From positions 1 through 64,000 of the forward strand of contig CAZRTJ010000019.1 in NCBI GenBank assembly GCA_964602985.1: 64,000 nucleotides of DNA, in the 5' to 3' direction. Every line of letters starts with the position of its first letter. The stretch's first letter is position 1. Below the pieces are notes generated by a model that was not told the DNA's origin, did no database searches, and saw only the letters and a program-made list of their open reading frames with translations. The translations under genes and the position numbers were made by a program. Origin of the DNA: CAYZJB01 sp964602985. Its GTDB lineage: Bacteria; CLD3; SB21. Shown here in pieces: positions 1-8,347 of the stretch.

Positions 1-1
1 G

Positions 2-400
2 AGTCTCCAACTTTTGAAACGCTATTTTGTTCGGTTTGGTGTTAGGATAAGCAATTTTTTTCGTCGAACCAACTCCGCAAATCGGTTGCCTCCTCTGCTG
101 GCGGAAGATTTGGCCGCTGTGAACGATGTTGTTATGGCTGAGATTGTGCCGGCTCTTCGGGTAAAGCGAGACAAGAAAACCATTGCCCTGCTGAAAATTG
201 TGATCAGTTATCCAATCCATATCGATTGGAATGAAATCAATGACCTGCAGACCAGATTTGTTAGGGAATTCAAATACTTCGTCAGCATTACTGACCTTAT
301 CATTTTTCAGAATGCTCGTCAAAACGATTTGGTCATGTATAGCCTTGATAGAGACATGATTGGATTGTGTAAGCTGAACAAGCATTCGTTCCTGGAGTAG
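2..400 (+). CDS. hypothetical protein, 5' end outside window
   Basis: The reading frame is open from the left edge of the window to a TAG at 398-400, so the gene probably begins upstream; a TTG at 14 is the first in-window start-like codon. About 132 residues are visible. The N-terminal part is rich in Arg and Phe, and the rest alternates hydrophobic and charged residues like a small globular domain. I recognise no family motif. The sequence is visibly AT-richer than the following genes, which could mean a different origin. No function is proposed. Confidence 0.5.
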   Translation, partial: SLQLLKRYFVRFGVRISNFFRRTNSANRLPPLLAEDLAAVNDVVMAEIVPALRVKRDKKTIALLKIVISYPIHIDWNEINDLQTRFVREFKYFVSITDLIIFQNARQNDLVMYSLDRDMIGLCKLNKHSFLE

Positions 401-588
401 TCATACATCGCCCAGGCGCCAGCTGTCCCCACTGGACGCGCCAGGCTCGTTCGAATTGCCACAGGGAAGTGACGACGGAATCTCGAATAACAAATGACCG
501 CGTGAGTGCAGGCGGCGCCATTTTCCTTGAGAAATTTGACGGCTTTTAATATGCTCTCGCTCTTGCAGTAATTATCAGGAGTGCTCAT

Positions 589-2661
589 ATGGCGACCCAA
601 ACGGCGGTACAAGCGGACAAGACGCCCGCCAACCATTCACGTCATACACTGGCGGATTATCCGGAATTGACCAAGGACCGCCTGCTCGAAGCCTATCGCC
701 ACATGATCCTGGCGCGTCGACTCGACGACAAGATGCTACGCCTCCTGAAGCAGGGAAAGAGTTTTTTCCACATCGGTTCCTCCGGACACGAGGCGGCGCA
801 GGTTGCGGCGGGATTTTCGATGAAACCTCGAACGGACTGGTTTTATCCGTATTATCGTGATCAGGCGCTCTGTCTCAGCGTCGGGATGACGCCACGCGAA
901 ATCATGCTGTGCTTTCTTGCAAAGGCCGATGATCCCAACTCCGGCGGCCGACAGATGCCACAGCATTACGGTCACCGCGAATTGCGCATCGTGTCGCAAT
1001 CGAGTCCGACGGGTACACAATTCTTGCAAGCCGTCGGATGTGCCATGGGCGCGGCCAAAGAGGGTGTGAGGGAAGTGGTTTACGTTTCGTCGGGCGAAGG
1101 CACGACATCTCAGGGTGATTTCCACGAAGCGCTCAACTGGGCAAGTCGGGAGAAATTTCCAGTCGTGTTTTTCATCGAGGACAATAAGTACGCTATTTCC
1201 GTTCCGGTCTCGCAGCAGACCGCGGGCAATTCGATATTCAAGATCGGCGCCGGATACGAAAATCTCAACACGTTCGAAATGGACGGATGCGACTTCCTCG
1301 CCTCCTATGCGACGATGAAACAGGCGGTGGAACTGGCCCGATCCGGCCAAGGTCCGGCGCTGGTTGTTGCAGACGTGATTCGCCTGCTGCCTCACAGTTC
1401 ATCGGACGACCAGCGGAAGTACCGTCCCGAAGAGGATCTGGCGCGCGATCGGCAGCGGGATCCGATTGAACAAATGTCGGCGTTTCTCCTCCGCGAAGGC
1501 CTGCTCGACAAATCCTCGGATGAAGCCTTTCGGAAGCGTTGCGATGACGAAGTCAACGAGGCCGCGGACTGGGCCGATCAGCAAGCCTTCCCGGACAAGA
1601 GCACGGCCAAACTGCATGTGTTCAGCGAACAACCCGACACGCTCGATTATGAAAAGTCCGTGCCTGCTGGCCATCCGATCGTACTGGTCGATGCCATCAA
1701 CCATGCCATGGCGGAAGAGTTGGAGCGCAATCCGAAAGCCATTATCTACGGCGAAGACATTCAGGACGACAAGGGCGGCGTATTCACGGCGACCAAGGGT
1801 CTGACCAAGAAGTTTGGACAAGACCGCGTGTTCAATTCCCCGCTCGCGGAATCCAGTATCGTCGGAACGGCAATTGGCCTGGCCGTACGAGGATGGAAGC
1901 CGGTCGTGGAGATTCAGTTTGGGGATTATGTCTGGACCGCCATGATGCAGATCCGAAACGAGGTCGCCACTCTGCGCTATCGTTCCAACAACCAGTGGTC
2001 GTGCCCGATGGTCATCCGCATTCCGATCGGCGGATACATTCACGGCGCGCTGTGTCATTCGCAAAACATCGAGTCCTTTTTCGCTCACATTCCCGGATTG
2101 AAAATCGCCTTGCCGTCCAATGCGGCGGACGCCAAAGGTCTGTTGAAAACGGCGATTCGCTGCGATGACCCGGTCTTGTTCCTCGAGCACAAGGGGATGT
2201 ATCGACAGGGATTTGCGCAGTCACCGGAACCCGACGCGGAGTACCTGCTGCCGTTCGGTCGAGGCGCCATCAAACGGGAAGGCAAAGACATCACCGTGGT
2301 GACGTATGGCATGATGGTGCAGAAATCACTCATCGCCGCCAAACACGTCGAAGAAAATCTGGGCGTCACCGTGGAGGTGATTGACATTCGTACCATCGTA
2401 CCGCTCGACATCGATCTGATTGTGGAATCGATTCGCAAAACGAACAAGTGTCTGGTCGTTCACGAAGATGTGGAATTTGCGGGCTTTGGCGCGGAGATCG
2501 TGGCGCAGATCATGCATCATGCGTTCGAATATCTCGATGCCCCCGTCCGTCGTGTCGCCGGGGCGTTCACTCCCGTACCCTACAACTGGTTCCTCGAAGA
2601 AGTGATCCTGCCACAGGACCCGAACATCATGGATGCGCTAGCGGAAATGGCTCGCTTCTGA
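589..2661 (+). CDS. 2-oxoacid dehydrogenase E1, fused alpha and beta subunits
   Basis: This 690-residue protein joins both halves of a thiamine-diphosphate-dependent E1 component. Residues about 1-340 are E1 alpha, with the TPP motif beginning SGEGTTSQGDFHEA and ending EDNKYAIS. Residues about 355-690 are E1 beta (YGEDIQ, NSPLAESSIVG, C-terminal VAGAFTPVPYN). E1 decarboxylates a 2-oxoacid and passes the acyl group to lipoyl-E2. Alpha/beta fusions of this type are usually annotated as branched-chain (2-oxoisovalerate) dehydrogenase, and substrate cannot be fixed from sequence; pyruvate is the alternative. The start ATG has an AGGAG seven bases upstream. No E2 or E3 gene lies in the window, so those subunits are encoded elsewhere. 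Confidence 0.93.
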   Translation: MATQTAVQADKTPANHSRHTLADYPELTKDRLLEAYRHMILARRLDDKMLRLLKQGKSFFHIGSSGHEAAQVAAGFSMKPRTDWFYPYYRDQALCLSVGMTPREIMLCFLAKADDPNSGGRQMPQHYGHRELRIVSQSSPTGTQFLQAVGCAMGAAKEGVREVVYVSSGEGTTSQGDFHEALNWASREKFPVVFFIEDNKYAISVPVSQQTAGNSIFKIGAGYENLNTFEMDGCDFLASYATMKQAVELARSGQGPALVVADVIRLLPHSSSDDQRKYRPEEDLARDRQRDPIEQMSAFLLREGLLDKSSDEAFRKRCDDEVNEAADWADQQAFPDKSTAKLHVFSEQPDTLDYEKSVPAGHPIVLVDAINHAMAEELERNPKAIIYGEDIQDDKGGVFTATKGLTKKFGQDRVFNSPLAESSIVGTAIGLAVRGWKPVVEIQFGDYVWTAMMQIRNEVATLRYRSNNQWSCPMVIRIPIGGYIHGALCHSQNIESFFAHIPGLKIALPSNAADAKGLLKTAIRCDDPVLFLEHKGMYRQGFAQSPEPDAEYLLPFGRGAIKREGKDITVVTYGMMVQKSLIAAKHVEENLGVTVEVIDIRTIVPLDIDLIVESIRKTNKCLVVHEDVEFAGFGAEIVAQIMHHAFEYLDAPVRRVAGAFTPVPYNWFLEEVILPQDPNIMDALAEMARF

Positions 2662-2688
2662 AGTGCCGCACGCAAACGCGGCAGTGAT

Positions 2689-2976
2689 TCAATGCGGAAG
2701 AGGGAACCGACGGGGCTCGCTCCGACCGTGCTCTTGCACCAGAACTTCTGTCTCGTCTTCCGAGATTTCCACATGAGAAACGCCCCAAGACGATTCATCC
2801 GACCACTGACCGGTATAATGCGCCGACGATCCCGCATCGAATGTCATGATGATTTGCCCCGTTCGGTTGTCGATCACGTGAAATTTGGTGGTGATCTCCA
2901 GCTCGAATAGTCCGCCGCCGTGGTGTTCATGCTTCTCGACTCGAAATCGTTTTTTGTTCGTTTCCGTTGTTTCCAT
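2689..2976 (-). CDS. small conserved-looking hypothetical protein
   Basis: A 95-residue protein converging on the E1 gene. It is hydrophilic, starts with METTETNKKRF, has a His-Gly cluster (KHEHHGGG) and a beta-rich middle (ELEITTKFHVIDNRTG), and ends with a charged tail. I chose the ATG at 2976 because everything N-terminal to it in the same frame looks like noise; in-frame ATGs at 3048 and 3060 are alternatives, and a GAGG lies about 16 bases upstream of 2976. A weak 6-bp hairpin (2664-2683) sits between the two stop codons. I do not recognise the family. Confidence 0.55.
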   Translation of the reverse strand: METTETNKKRFRVEKHEHHGGGLFELEITTKFHVIDNRTGQIIMTFDAGSSAHYTGQWSDESSWGVSHVEISEDETEVLVQEHGRSEPRRFPLPH

Positions 2977-3238
2977 GGGGGGTTGTTCAATCCTCTTCAA
3001 ACATCGGAGATCGCGGCGAAATTGTCCATCGTTGATTTCTCGACTCATCTTTTTCTGCATGGCGGGTCCATTGTCCGTATTTCGAACCAATATTTCGGTT
3101 GATCGTGTAAGTTTTTGGTCCCGGCTGCAACTGATTATCCAATACTGCATCCCGGGAGAAGGGGCCCACAAGGCGCCGAATAGATGCTGGTGCATGATCG
3201 ACCGTGTCGTTATACTGTGAGGACATAAACACAACCAG

Positions 3239-3733
3239 ATGGTCACGATTTCGGACGTCTTCGTCAACCTGATCAATGAACATCAGGGGATTCTTCATAA
3301 GATCTGTCGGGTCTACGCTACAACGGAGGACGACCGCCGCGATTTGTTCCAGGAAATTCTCCTGAACGCATGGAAGTCGTTTCCGAAATACGAATTTCGA
3401 GCAAAGTTTTCGACGTGGTTGTACCGGGTTGCCTTAAATACAGCGCTGATGGGCAAGCGCAAGTGGACACCGCCCTCGGTGGACACGGAAGCCGTGTGGG
3501 AGCAGGTTGCGCAGCCGGAGTCCGCTGACGGAGAGGAAATTCAGATGTTGTACCGTGCGATTGAGACTCTGAATTCCACAGACAAAGCGCTCATTCTGTT
3601 GTACCTTGACGAACTGAGTTATCGTGACATTTCCGACGTCATGGGTCTGACGGACAATCACGTAGGAGTGCGAATTAATCGGATCAAAAAACGTCTCGCG
3701 AAAGTGATGGAATCGTATGAGCCTGCAAGTTGA
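3239..3733 (+). CDS. ECF-type RNA polymerase sigma factor
   Basis: A 164-residue sigma-70 family protein with only regions 2 and 4, the size and layout of extracytoplasmic-function sigma factors. Region 2 is seen at about residues 15-75 (DLFQEILLNAWKSFPKY, FSTWLYRVALN) and region 4 at about 105-160 (LSYRDISDVMGLTDNHVGVR). It would direct core polymerase to a small stress or envelope regulon. The next gene, a membrane protein, overlaps its end by 17 bases and may be the regulator of this sigma factor. A TATACT at 3211-3216 could be its -10 box, but I see no convincing -35 box. Confidence 0.9.
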   Translation: MVTISDVFVNLINEHQGILHKICRVYATTEDDRRDLFQEILLNAWKSFPKYEFRAKFSTWLYRVALNTALMGKRKWTPPSVDTEAVWEQVAQPESADGEEIQMLYRAIETLNSTDKALILLYLDELSYRDISDVMGLTDNHVGVRINRIKKRLAKVMESYEPAS

Positions 3734-4310
3734 AGACCTGAAGGCGATCTGGCGGCGCGCGGAAGCTCCCCGCACGTCGGCCGAGGAGCTTCGTCGCGTG
3801 ATCGAGTCCCGCGTGCAAGCGTCGCAACGATTGCTGACCCGCAACTTGATGATCGAGCTTTCGTTGATGATCGTCCTGGTAGCTGCGTCGCTCGCCATGA
3901 TCTTGTTTGCCGGGCTGACTCCATTCACGCGTACCATCTGGATACTGGTGCTGGTCCTGCTGCTCCCGTCGGTGGCGCTTTTCGTGCGTCATCTGCGACG
4001 ATGGCATCACATCGACTATGGAGAACCGTTACGCGAACAGTTGGATCGAGCGTTGGCGGATCATCGGCGAACGATGCGTAAGTATCGCTACCTTTCGTAC
4101 GGTTTTTGTGCGGCGGTCGTGACGCTTCTGGTGGTTTGGCCTTTCACCGAAGGGCCGCCGTCGTGGGCATTTCGGATTCCCTTCATCGCATGGTGTGCCG
4201 TCGGGGCGCTCGCGGCCAAGCCTTATCTTCGCTGGATGTTTGGACGTGAGGCGGAAAAAGTGGACCGACTGGCGCGGGAACTTCGTGATCCGGGAGACCT
4301 GTACTCGTGA
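3717..4310 (+). CDS. membrane protein coupled to ECF sigma factor
   Basis: This 197-residue protein has an N-terminal cytoplasmic segment (MSLQVEDLKAIWRRAE), then two hydrophobic helices at about residues 43-65 and 70-90, a charged loop, and two more at about 125-145 and 155-170. The start overlaps the sigma-factor gene by 17 bases, which indicates translational coupling. Proteins starting with a similar DLKAIW segment are common downstream of sigma factors in Bacteroidota relatives, and an anti-sigma or sensing role is a reasonable inference from position. No zinc-binding anti-sigma motif is visible, so the role is not proven. Confidence 0.7.
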   Translation: MSLQVEDLKAIWRRAEAPRTSAEELRRVIESRVQASQRLLTRNLMIELSLMIVLVAASLAMILFAGLTPFTRTIWILVLVLLLPSVALFVRHLRRWHHIDYGEPLREQLDRALADHRRTMRKYRYLSYGFCAAVVTLLVVWPFTEGPPSWAFRIPFIAWCAVGALAAKPYLRWMFGREAEKVDRLARELRDPGDLYS

Positions 4311-4558
4311 TGCGGTTCCTTGTCCTTCCGCTCTGCGCGCTCACGATTGCTGCGCAAGAATCGCGACTCGTCGTGACTGGTCGTGTGGTCCATCACGACA
4401 GGAAAGAGGGTCTGGCCGGGGTTCAAACTCCTCCGCTTGCCCTACTTCAAGACAAGCAGTTTGGATTTGATCTTGACATATGGCATGTTGGCCACATCCG
4501 GCAGGCAAACCACGACCCCGCTCGCGGCATCGACCACCGGGTGGTAACCCATTCATGA
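4310..4558 (+). pseudogene. truncated secreted protein, third gene of the ECF operon
   Basis: The ATG at 4310 overlaps the stop of the preceding gene. The first 40 residues look real: a signal peptide (MMRFLVLPLCALTIAAQ) followed by LVVTGRVVHHD, which resembles the start of a carboxypeptidase-regulatory-like beta domain. After about residue 42 the frame becomes low-complexity and Pro/His rich and soon stops. On the opposite strand, around 4439-4550, a short stretch also reads like the C-terminus of a protein after one frameshift. I infer a gene cut by a deletion, leaving scrap of another gene beside it. A real 82-residue secreted protein is the alternative. Confidence 0.4.
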
Positions 4559-4716
4559 ATTTGGATTTGGGGTCGGTCACCAATTCTTTCGACTGGATTT
4601 CGCCTGGCGAAGGCCCCGCAAAGTATTTTCGATACAATGGAGTTCCCAACTATTCTAGATCAATTTCGAAATCAATTCCCATCCATCTTAGGGCAATTCG
4701 GACCCCCGGAGTAACC

Positions 4717-5622
4717 ATGGAAAATCCCTTACTCGACATCCAACACGCTCGAAAAACCTACAACGGCACCGTCGCGGTGAATGACATTTCCCTGCAGGTT
4801 CCGCGCGGCCGGATCTTCGGATTGCTCGGCCCCAACGGCGCCGGCAAGACGTCCCTGATCCGCATGATCACGCGCATCACCCTGCCCGATGGCGGCCGTA
4901 TCTTGCTGAATGGAAAAGAAATCACTGACGACGACACCGGACGCATCGGATACATGCCCGAGGAACGAGGGCTGTACAAACAAATGAAGATCGGCGATCA
5001 CCTGATCTATCTCGGAGAATTACGTGGACTCCAGCGTGCCGCAGCCGTCGAACATGTCCGACGGTGGTTCGATAAATTCCAAATTCAAGACTGGTGGAAC
5101 AAGAAGGTCGATCAGCTGTCCAAAGGCATGCAGCAGAAGATCCAGTTCGTCGCCGCCGTCCTACACGATCCTGATTTGCTGATCCTGGACGAACCGTTTT
5201 CCGGTCTGGACCCGATCAATTCCGATCTGATCACTGAGGAAATCCGCGCCTTGAAGAATGCGGGACGAACGATCTTGTTTTCGACGCACCGCATGGAGCA
5301 GGTTGAGCAGATCTGCGACTCCATCGCCCTGATCGATCGGGGCGACATCGTCCTTCATGGCGAGGTCAGCGAATTGCGAAAGCGATTCAGAAAAAATCTC
5401 TACCGGGTCGAGTACACGGGGACGCTGGCTCCACTGCCGGAGGGAATGTCGGTGACAGCCGAGGGAGAAGGATTCGCCGTGATCCACACATCGATGTCCC
5501 CCAATGAACTGTTGCGCCATGTGCTTCAGTCCGTGGAAGTCCACGGTTTTTTTGAAATCCTCCCAACCCTGCATGAAATTTTTGTCGAAGTCGTTTCAGG
5601 AGGACAAGATGCGGCAAAATAA
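4717..5622 (+). CDS. ABC transporter ATP-binding protein (NatA-like)
   Basis: This 301-residue ATPase has Walker A (GPNGAGKTS, about residue 41), signature LSKGMQQKIQF (about 135), Walker B LLILDEPFSGLDP (about 155) and the H-loop FSTHRMEQ. A C-terminal domain of about 80 residues after the ATPase core is typical of NatA-like exporters. It energises the membrane protein encoded by the next gene, whose start lies inside its end. The ATG at 4717 is preceded by GGAG with six-base spacing; longer readings of the frame run into non-coding sequence. Substrate unknown; Na+ or organic-solute export is the usual assignment. Confidence 0.92.
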   Translation: MENPLLDIQHARKTYNGTVAVNDISLQVPRGRIFGLLGPNGAGKTSLIRMITRITLPDGGRILLNGKEITDDDTGRIGYMPEERGLYKQMKIGDHLIYLGELRGLQRAAAVEHVRRWFDKFQIQDWWNKKVDQLSKGMQQKIQFVAAVLHDPDLLILDEPFSGLDPINSDLITEEIRALKNAGRTILFSTHRMEQVEQICDSIALIDRGDIVLHGEVSELRKRFRKNLYRVEYTGTLAPLPEGMSVTAEGEGFAVIHTSMSPNELLRHVLQSVEVHGFFEILPTLHEIFVEVVSGGQDAAK

Positions 5623-6889
5623 ATTATGGATTGTGGCTCGTCGGGAGTATCGGACGCGCATTACACGCAAGTCCTTCATCCTGACCACTTTGCTGATTCC
5701 GTTTCTGATCGCCGCCCTTCCGGCGGCGATCTTTCTTGTGACGAATGACAGTCGCCAGGTTTTTGCGGTCGTGGATGAGACGGGTCACGGCATCGGTCTC
5801 GCGTCCTCTCCGACAATGGAATTCCGCTCGGAGCGAAGGTCCTTGGACGAACTCGTAGCTCTCGTGGAGAGCGGACAATCCGGACTCACGGGAATTCTAC
5901 GCATCCAGCTGGACAGCGGTTCGATCCGCGCGGAACTGACAACGGCCAAACGCGCCGGCCTTCGCACTCGGCTGGCTCTTCAGTCCGAATTGTCGCGCGC
6001 GTCCACACAGCTTGGTTTGAAGCAACGCGGGCTCGACGACTCGGACATCGCCAGACTCCAAACCACACCGGCTTTGAAGATCGTTCAATTGGGATCAAAC
6101 GGCGCGACCGGCGAGCAGGAATTGATTGCGTATGTGTGCGCCTTTGGCGTGGGGGTCATCATGTACGTCAGCCTGATCATCTACGGCGTCCTCGTGATGA
6201 ATGGCGTTGTGGAAGAAAAGACCAATCGCATTGTCGAGATGATCGTCTCGTCGGTCCGACCCTTCCAGATGATGCTGGGCAAAATCCTCGGCGTCGCGGC
6301 GGTGGGGCTGACGCAATTGACGATATGGATTGTTCTGGGCGGGATTCTGATGCAGTTTGTTCTGCCGATGGCGCTTCCGACGACCGAGTTGCAGTCGGCG
6401 ATCCAGTCTGGGAATTTCAAGGTCGAGGAAAAAGAACTCGCTGACGCCGTCCTTCGTAACCTCGCGTCGATTGACTGGACGATGCTGATTCTCGGCTTCC
6501 TGTTGTACTTCGTCGCCGGGTATTTTTTCTATGCCGCGCAGTTTGCCGCCGCCGCGTCCGCCGCCAACGACGCGAGCGATCTCAACAGTCTGTCCTTTCC
6601 GATCACCCTGCCGCTGATTTTATCGTTCATCGTCATGAATGTCGTCATCCAGGAGCCGAACGGCGCGCTGGCGTTTTGGTTTTCCATCATTCCCTTTACG
6701 TCGCCAGTCGTGATGATCGGGAGAATTCCGTTCGGCGTGCCGTGGTGGGAATTTGGTCTGTCGCTGATTTTGCTGGTTGGGGGATTCATTGGAACTTCCT
6801 GGATCGCCGCAAAAATCTACCGCACGGGAATTCTCCTGTACGGAAAGAAACATTCCTTCCGCGAATTGATCCGATGGATGAGAGCGTAG
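5609..6889 (+). CDS. ABC-2 type transporter permease (NatB-like)
   Basis: A 426-residue membrane protein with one N-terminal helix (SFILTTLLIPFLIAALPAAI), a large extracytoplasmic domain of about 160 residues, and five or six C-terminal helices, the layout of ABC-2 permeases paired with NatA. The motif VVEEKTNRIVEMIVSSVRP, just after the second helix, is typical of this family. The ATG at 5609 follows a perfect AGGAGG and overlaps the ATPase gene by 14 bases, so the two form one transporter. Substrate cannot be read from the sequence. Confidence 0.9.
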   Translation: MRQNKLWIVARREYRTRITRKSFILTTLLIPFLIAALPAAIFLVTNDSRQVFAVVDETGHGIGLASSPTMEFRSERRSLDELVALVESGQSGLTGILRIQLDSGSIRAELTTAKRAGLRTRLALQSELSRASTQLGLKQRGLDDSDIARLQTTPALKIVQLGSNGATGEQELIAYVCAFGVGVIMYVSLIIYGVLVMNGVVEEKTNRIVEMIVSSVRPFQMMLGKILGVAAVGLTQLTIWIVLGGILMQFVLPMALPTTELQSAIQSGNFKVEEKELADAVLRNLASIDWTMLILGFLLYFVAGYFFYAAQFAAAASAANDASDLNSLSFPITLPLILSFIVMNVVIQEPNGALAFWFSIIPFTSPVVMIGRIPFGVPWWEFGLSLILLVGGFIGTSWIAAKIYRTGILLYGKKHSFRELIRWMRA

Positions 6890-6914
6890 ATAGTACCAAC
6901 CCAAGGAGGACGTC

Positions 6915-7283
6915 ATGAGCAACCGCGTCGTGCATTTCGAAATTCCGTGTGATCATCCGGAAAAGACGATGGAATTTTTCAAGAGCGTGTTTGGCTGGAC
7001 GTTTCAGCAGTTTGGCGTCGAGCCCTACTGGATCGTCATGACGGGCGACGAGAAAAAGCCCGGTATCAACGGGGGTCTGATGAAGAAGCGCGACCCCAAC
7101 CAGCCCCTCGTCAATTCCATCGACGTGGTCAATCTCGACGATACGCTCGTGCGGATCGAGAGGGCCGGCGGAAAAATCGTCGTCCCAAAAATGGCCATTC
7201 CGACGGTTGGATGGCTCGTATACTTCACGGATCCCGACGGCAATATCCACGGCGCGTACCAGTACGACCCAAACGCAAAGTAG
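6915..7283 (+). CDS. VOC (glyoxalase/bleomycin-resistance) family protein
   Basis: A 122-residue single-domain protein of the vicinal oxygen chelate fold. It begins VVHFEIPCDHPEKTMEFFKS and ends YFTDPDGNIHGAYQYDP, the usual first and last beta elements of the fold. The His in VVHFEI is at the position of a metal ligand, whereas the C-terminal Glu of true glyoxalases is replaced by HG, so enzymatic activity is uncertain. AAGGAGG lies just before the ATG, and it begins 26 bases after the ABC permease, possibly in the same transcript. Confidence 0.85.
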   Translation: MSNRVVHFEIPCDHPEKTMEFFKSVFGWTFQQFGVEPYWIVMTGDEKKPGINGGLMKKRDPNQPLVNSIDVVNLDDTLVRIERAGGKIVVPKMAIPTVGWLVYFTDPDGNIHGAYQYDPNAK

Positions 7284-7433
7284 GCGGGCGGCCCTGCGGC
7301 ATGCCTTGCGCATCGTGTTGTCCTTTTCATGACCGTTGTGAGTACAGGAAACTGGCTTTTGTGTCCGAACGCATGTAGATTGAACCGTAGTTCGATCTCA
7401 CGTCTGCATATCGCAAACCAACAGGAGGAAGTC

Positions 7434-7889
7434 ATGATTCGAATCTTGGCGCTTTTTGCGTTGTTCATCGCTTGGGTGGGTTGCTCCGGCGGCAAAGAGA
7501 CCATCACGGCCAAGAACAACACGGTGGATAAGAAGGAAACCCTCAAAGCGGGAGAATTCTATCAGTTTGAGATCATATTGGAAGACAAGATGAATGCCAT
7601 CTCCATCGAAGGTGAGTGGCGCGTTTCCGACGGCGGCGACCGCAAGGCGAAGGTCTTCGTCATGGACGAGGAGAATTTCCTACAATGGGATAAGGACGAA
7701 TCGTTCAAGTCGTACTATGACAGCGGACTGAAGATCAACGACAATTTCAAGATCCGGCTGGTCAACCAGTACAAGTCGAAAAAAACGCTGTATTACCTTG
7801 TGTTCGACAATCCCTCGGAAGACGACGACAAGAAGATCGAATTCAAGTTGTTCATGGACTATGAGTGGGGCGAGGGAACTCGTGAATGA
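7434..7889 (+). CDS. predicted lipoprotein, unknown function
   Basis: A 151-residue protein with a signal sequence ending in WVGC (MIRILALFALFIAWVGC), a plausible lipobox with Cys17 as the lipidated residue. The mature part is rich in Lys, Asp and Glu and has aromatic beta-like segments (FYQFEIILED, TLYYLVFDN), suggesting a small beta-sandwich domain. I chose the ATG at 7434 because AGGAGG precedes it directly. It begins the stretch that leads to the STAS gene 34 bases further on. The family is not recognised. Confidence 0.75.
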   Translation: MIRILALFALFIAWVGCSGGKETITAKNNTVDKKETLKAGEFYQFEIILEDKMNAISIEGEWRVSDGGDRKAKVFVMDEENFLQWDKDESFKSYYDSGLKINDNFKIRLVNQYKSKKTLYYLVFDNPSEDDDKKIEFKLFMDYEWGEGTRE

Positions 7890-7922
7890 CGTTCACTCTT
7901 TGGCTGTAATCAAGGAGAGAGT

Positions 7923-8264
7923 ATGAGTTTCAAGGAATCGTCACAAGGCGACATCGTCGTGATTGCTCCGGGCAGTAATCTCCGGGGCGGAGAAGAAACG
8001 ACCGCCATCCATACGCGCATCAAAGAACTGGCGGCGTCCGGGAGGAAGAAAGTCGTCTTCGATCTCGGCGGCGTCACGTGGATGAACAGCAGCGGGATCG
8101 GCATGGTCATGGCAAGCCGCGCCACACTCAAGAACGCGGGCGGCAATGTCAAGCTGGCCCGGACCCAAAAGAAGATCCGCGACCTGCTGATCATGATGCA
8201 ACTGCTGGCCATTTTCGAGGATCACGACACGGTCGAGGCGGCGGTTGCGTCAAAGTGGGAATAG
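7923..8264 (+). CDS. STAS-domain anti-sigma factor antagonist
   Basis: A 113-residue stand-alone STAS domain. The diagnostic segment KVVFDLGGVTWMNSSGIGMV contains the regulatory serine (Ser56 or Ser57), which in this family is phosphorylated by an anti-sigma kinase and dephosphorylated by a PP2C phosphatase. The unphosphorylated form binds the kinase and frees its partner. A PP2C-type phosphatase gene faces it 70 bases away, an obvious candidate partner; no HATPase_c anti-sigma kinase is visible nearby. AAGGAGAG precedes the ATG. Confidence 0.9.
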   Translation: MSFKESSQGDIVVIAPGSNLRGGEETTAIHTRIKELAASGRKKVVFDLGGVTWMNSSGIGMVMASRATLKNAGGNVKLARTQKKIRDLLIMMQLLAIFEDHDTVEAAVASKWE

Positions 8265-8315
8265 ATCGTCCCGTTGTTCCCGCGGCCGCCGATGGAAGCT
8301 AACACAGGATTGTCA

Positions 8316-8347
8316 GATGCCGCCGAAGGGCGGCATCATGTCTTTTT
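8316..8347. terminator. bidirectional hairpin terminator between STAS and PP2C genes
   Basis: A perfect 9-bp stem (GATGCCGCC at 8316-8324, GGCGGCATC at 8329-8337) with a GAAG loop, followed on the plus strand by ATGTCTTTTT. It ends the STAS transcript. The right arm contains the stop codon of the converging phosphatase gene, so both genes use the same structure. Confidence 0.75.

Noticed and set aside
1399..2190. 263-codon frame on the minus strand within the E1 gene
   Set aside because: Shadow of the E1 coding sequence, no ribosome-binding site and no motif.
4400..4440. GGTTCAAAC, like a tRNA T-loop
   Set aside because: No acceptor, D or anticodon arm can be folded around it.
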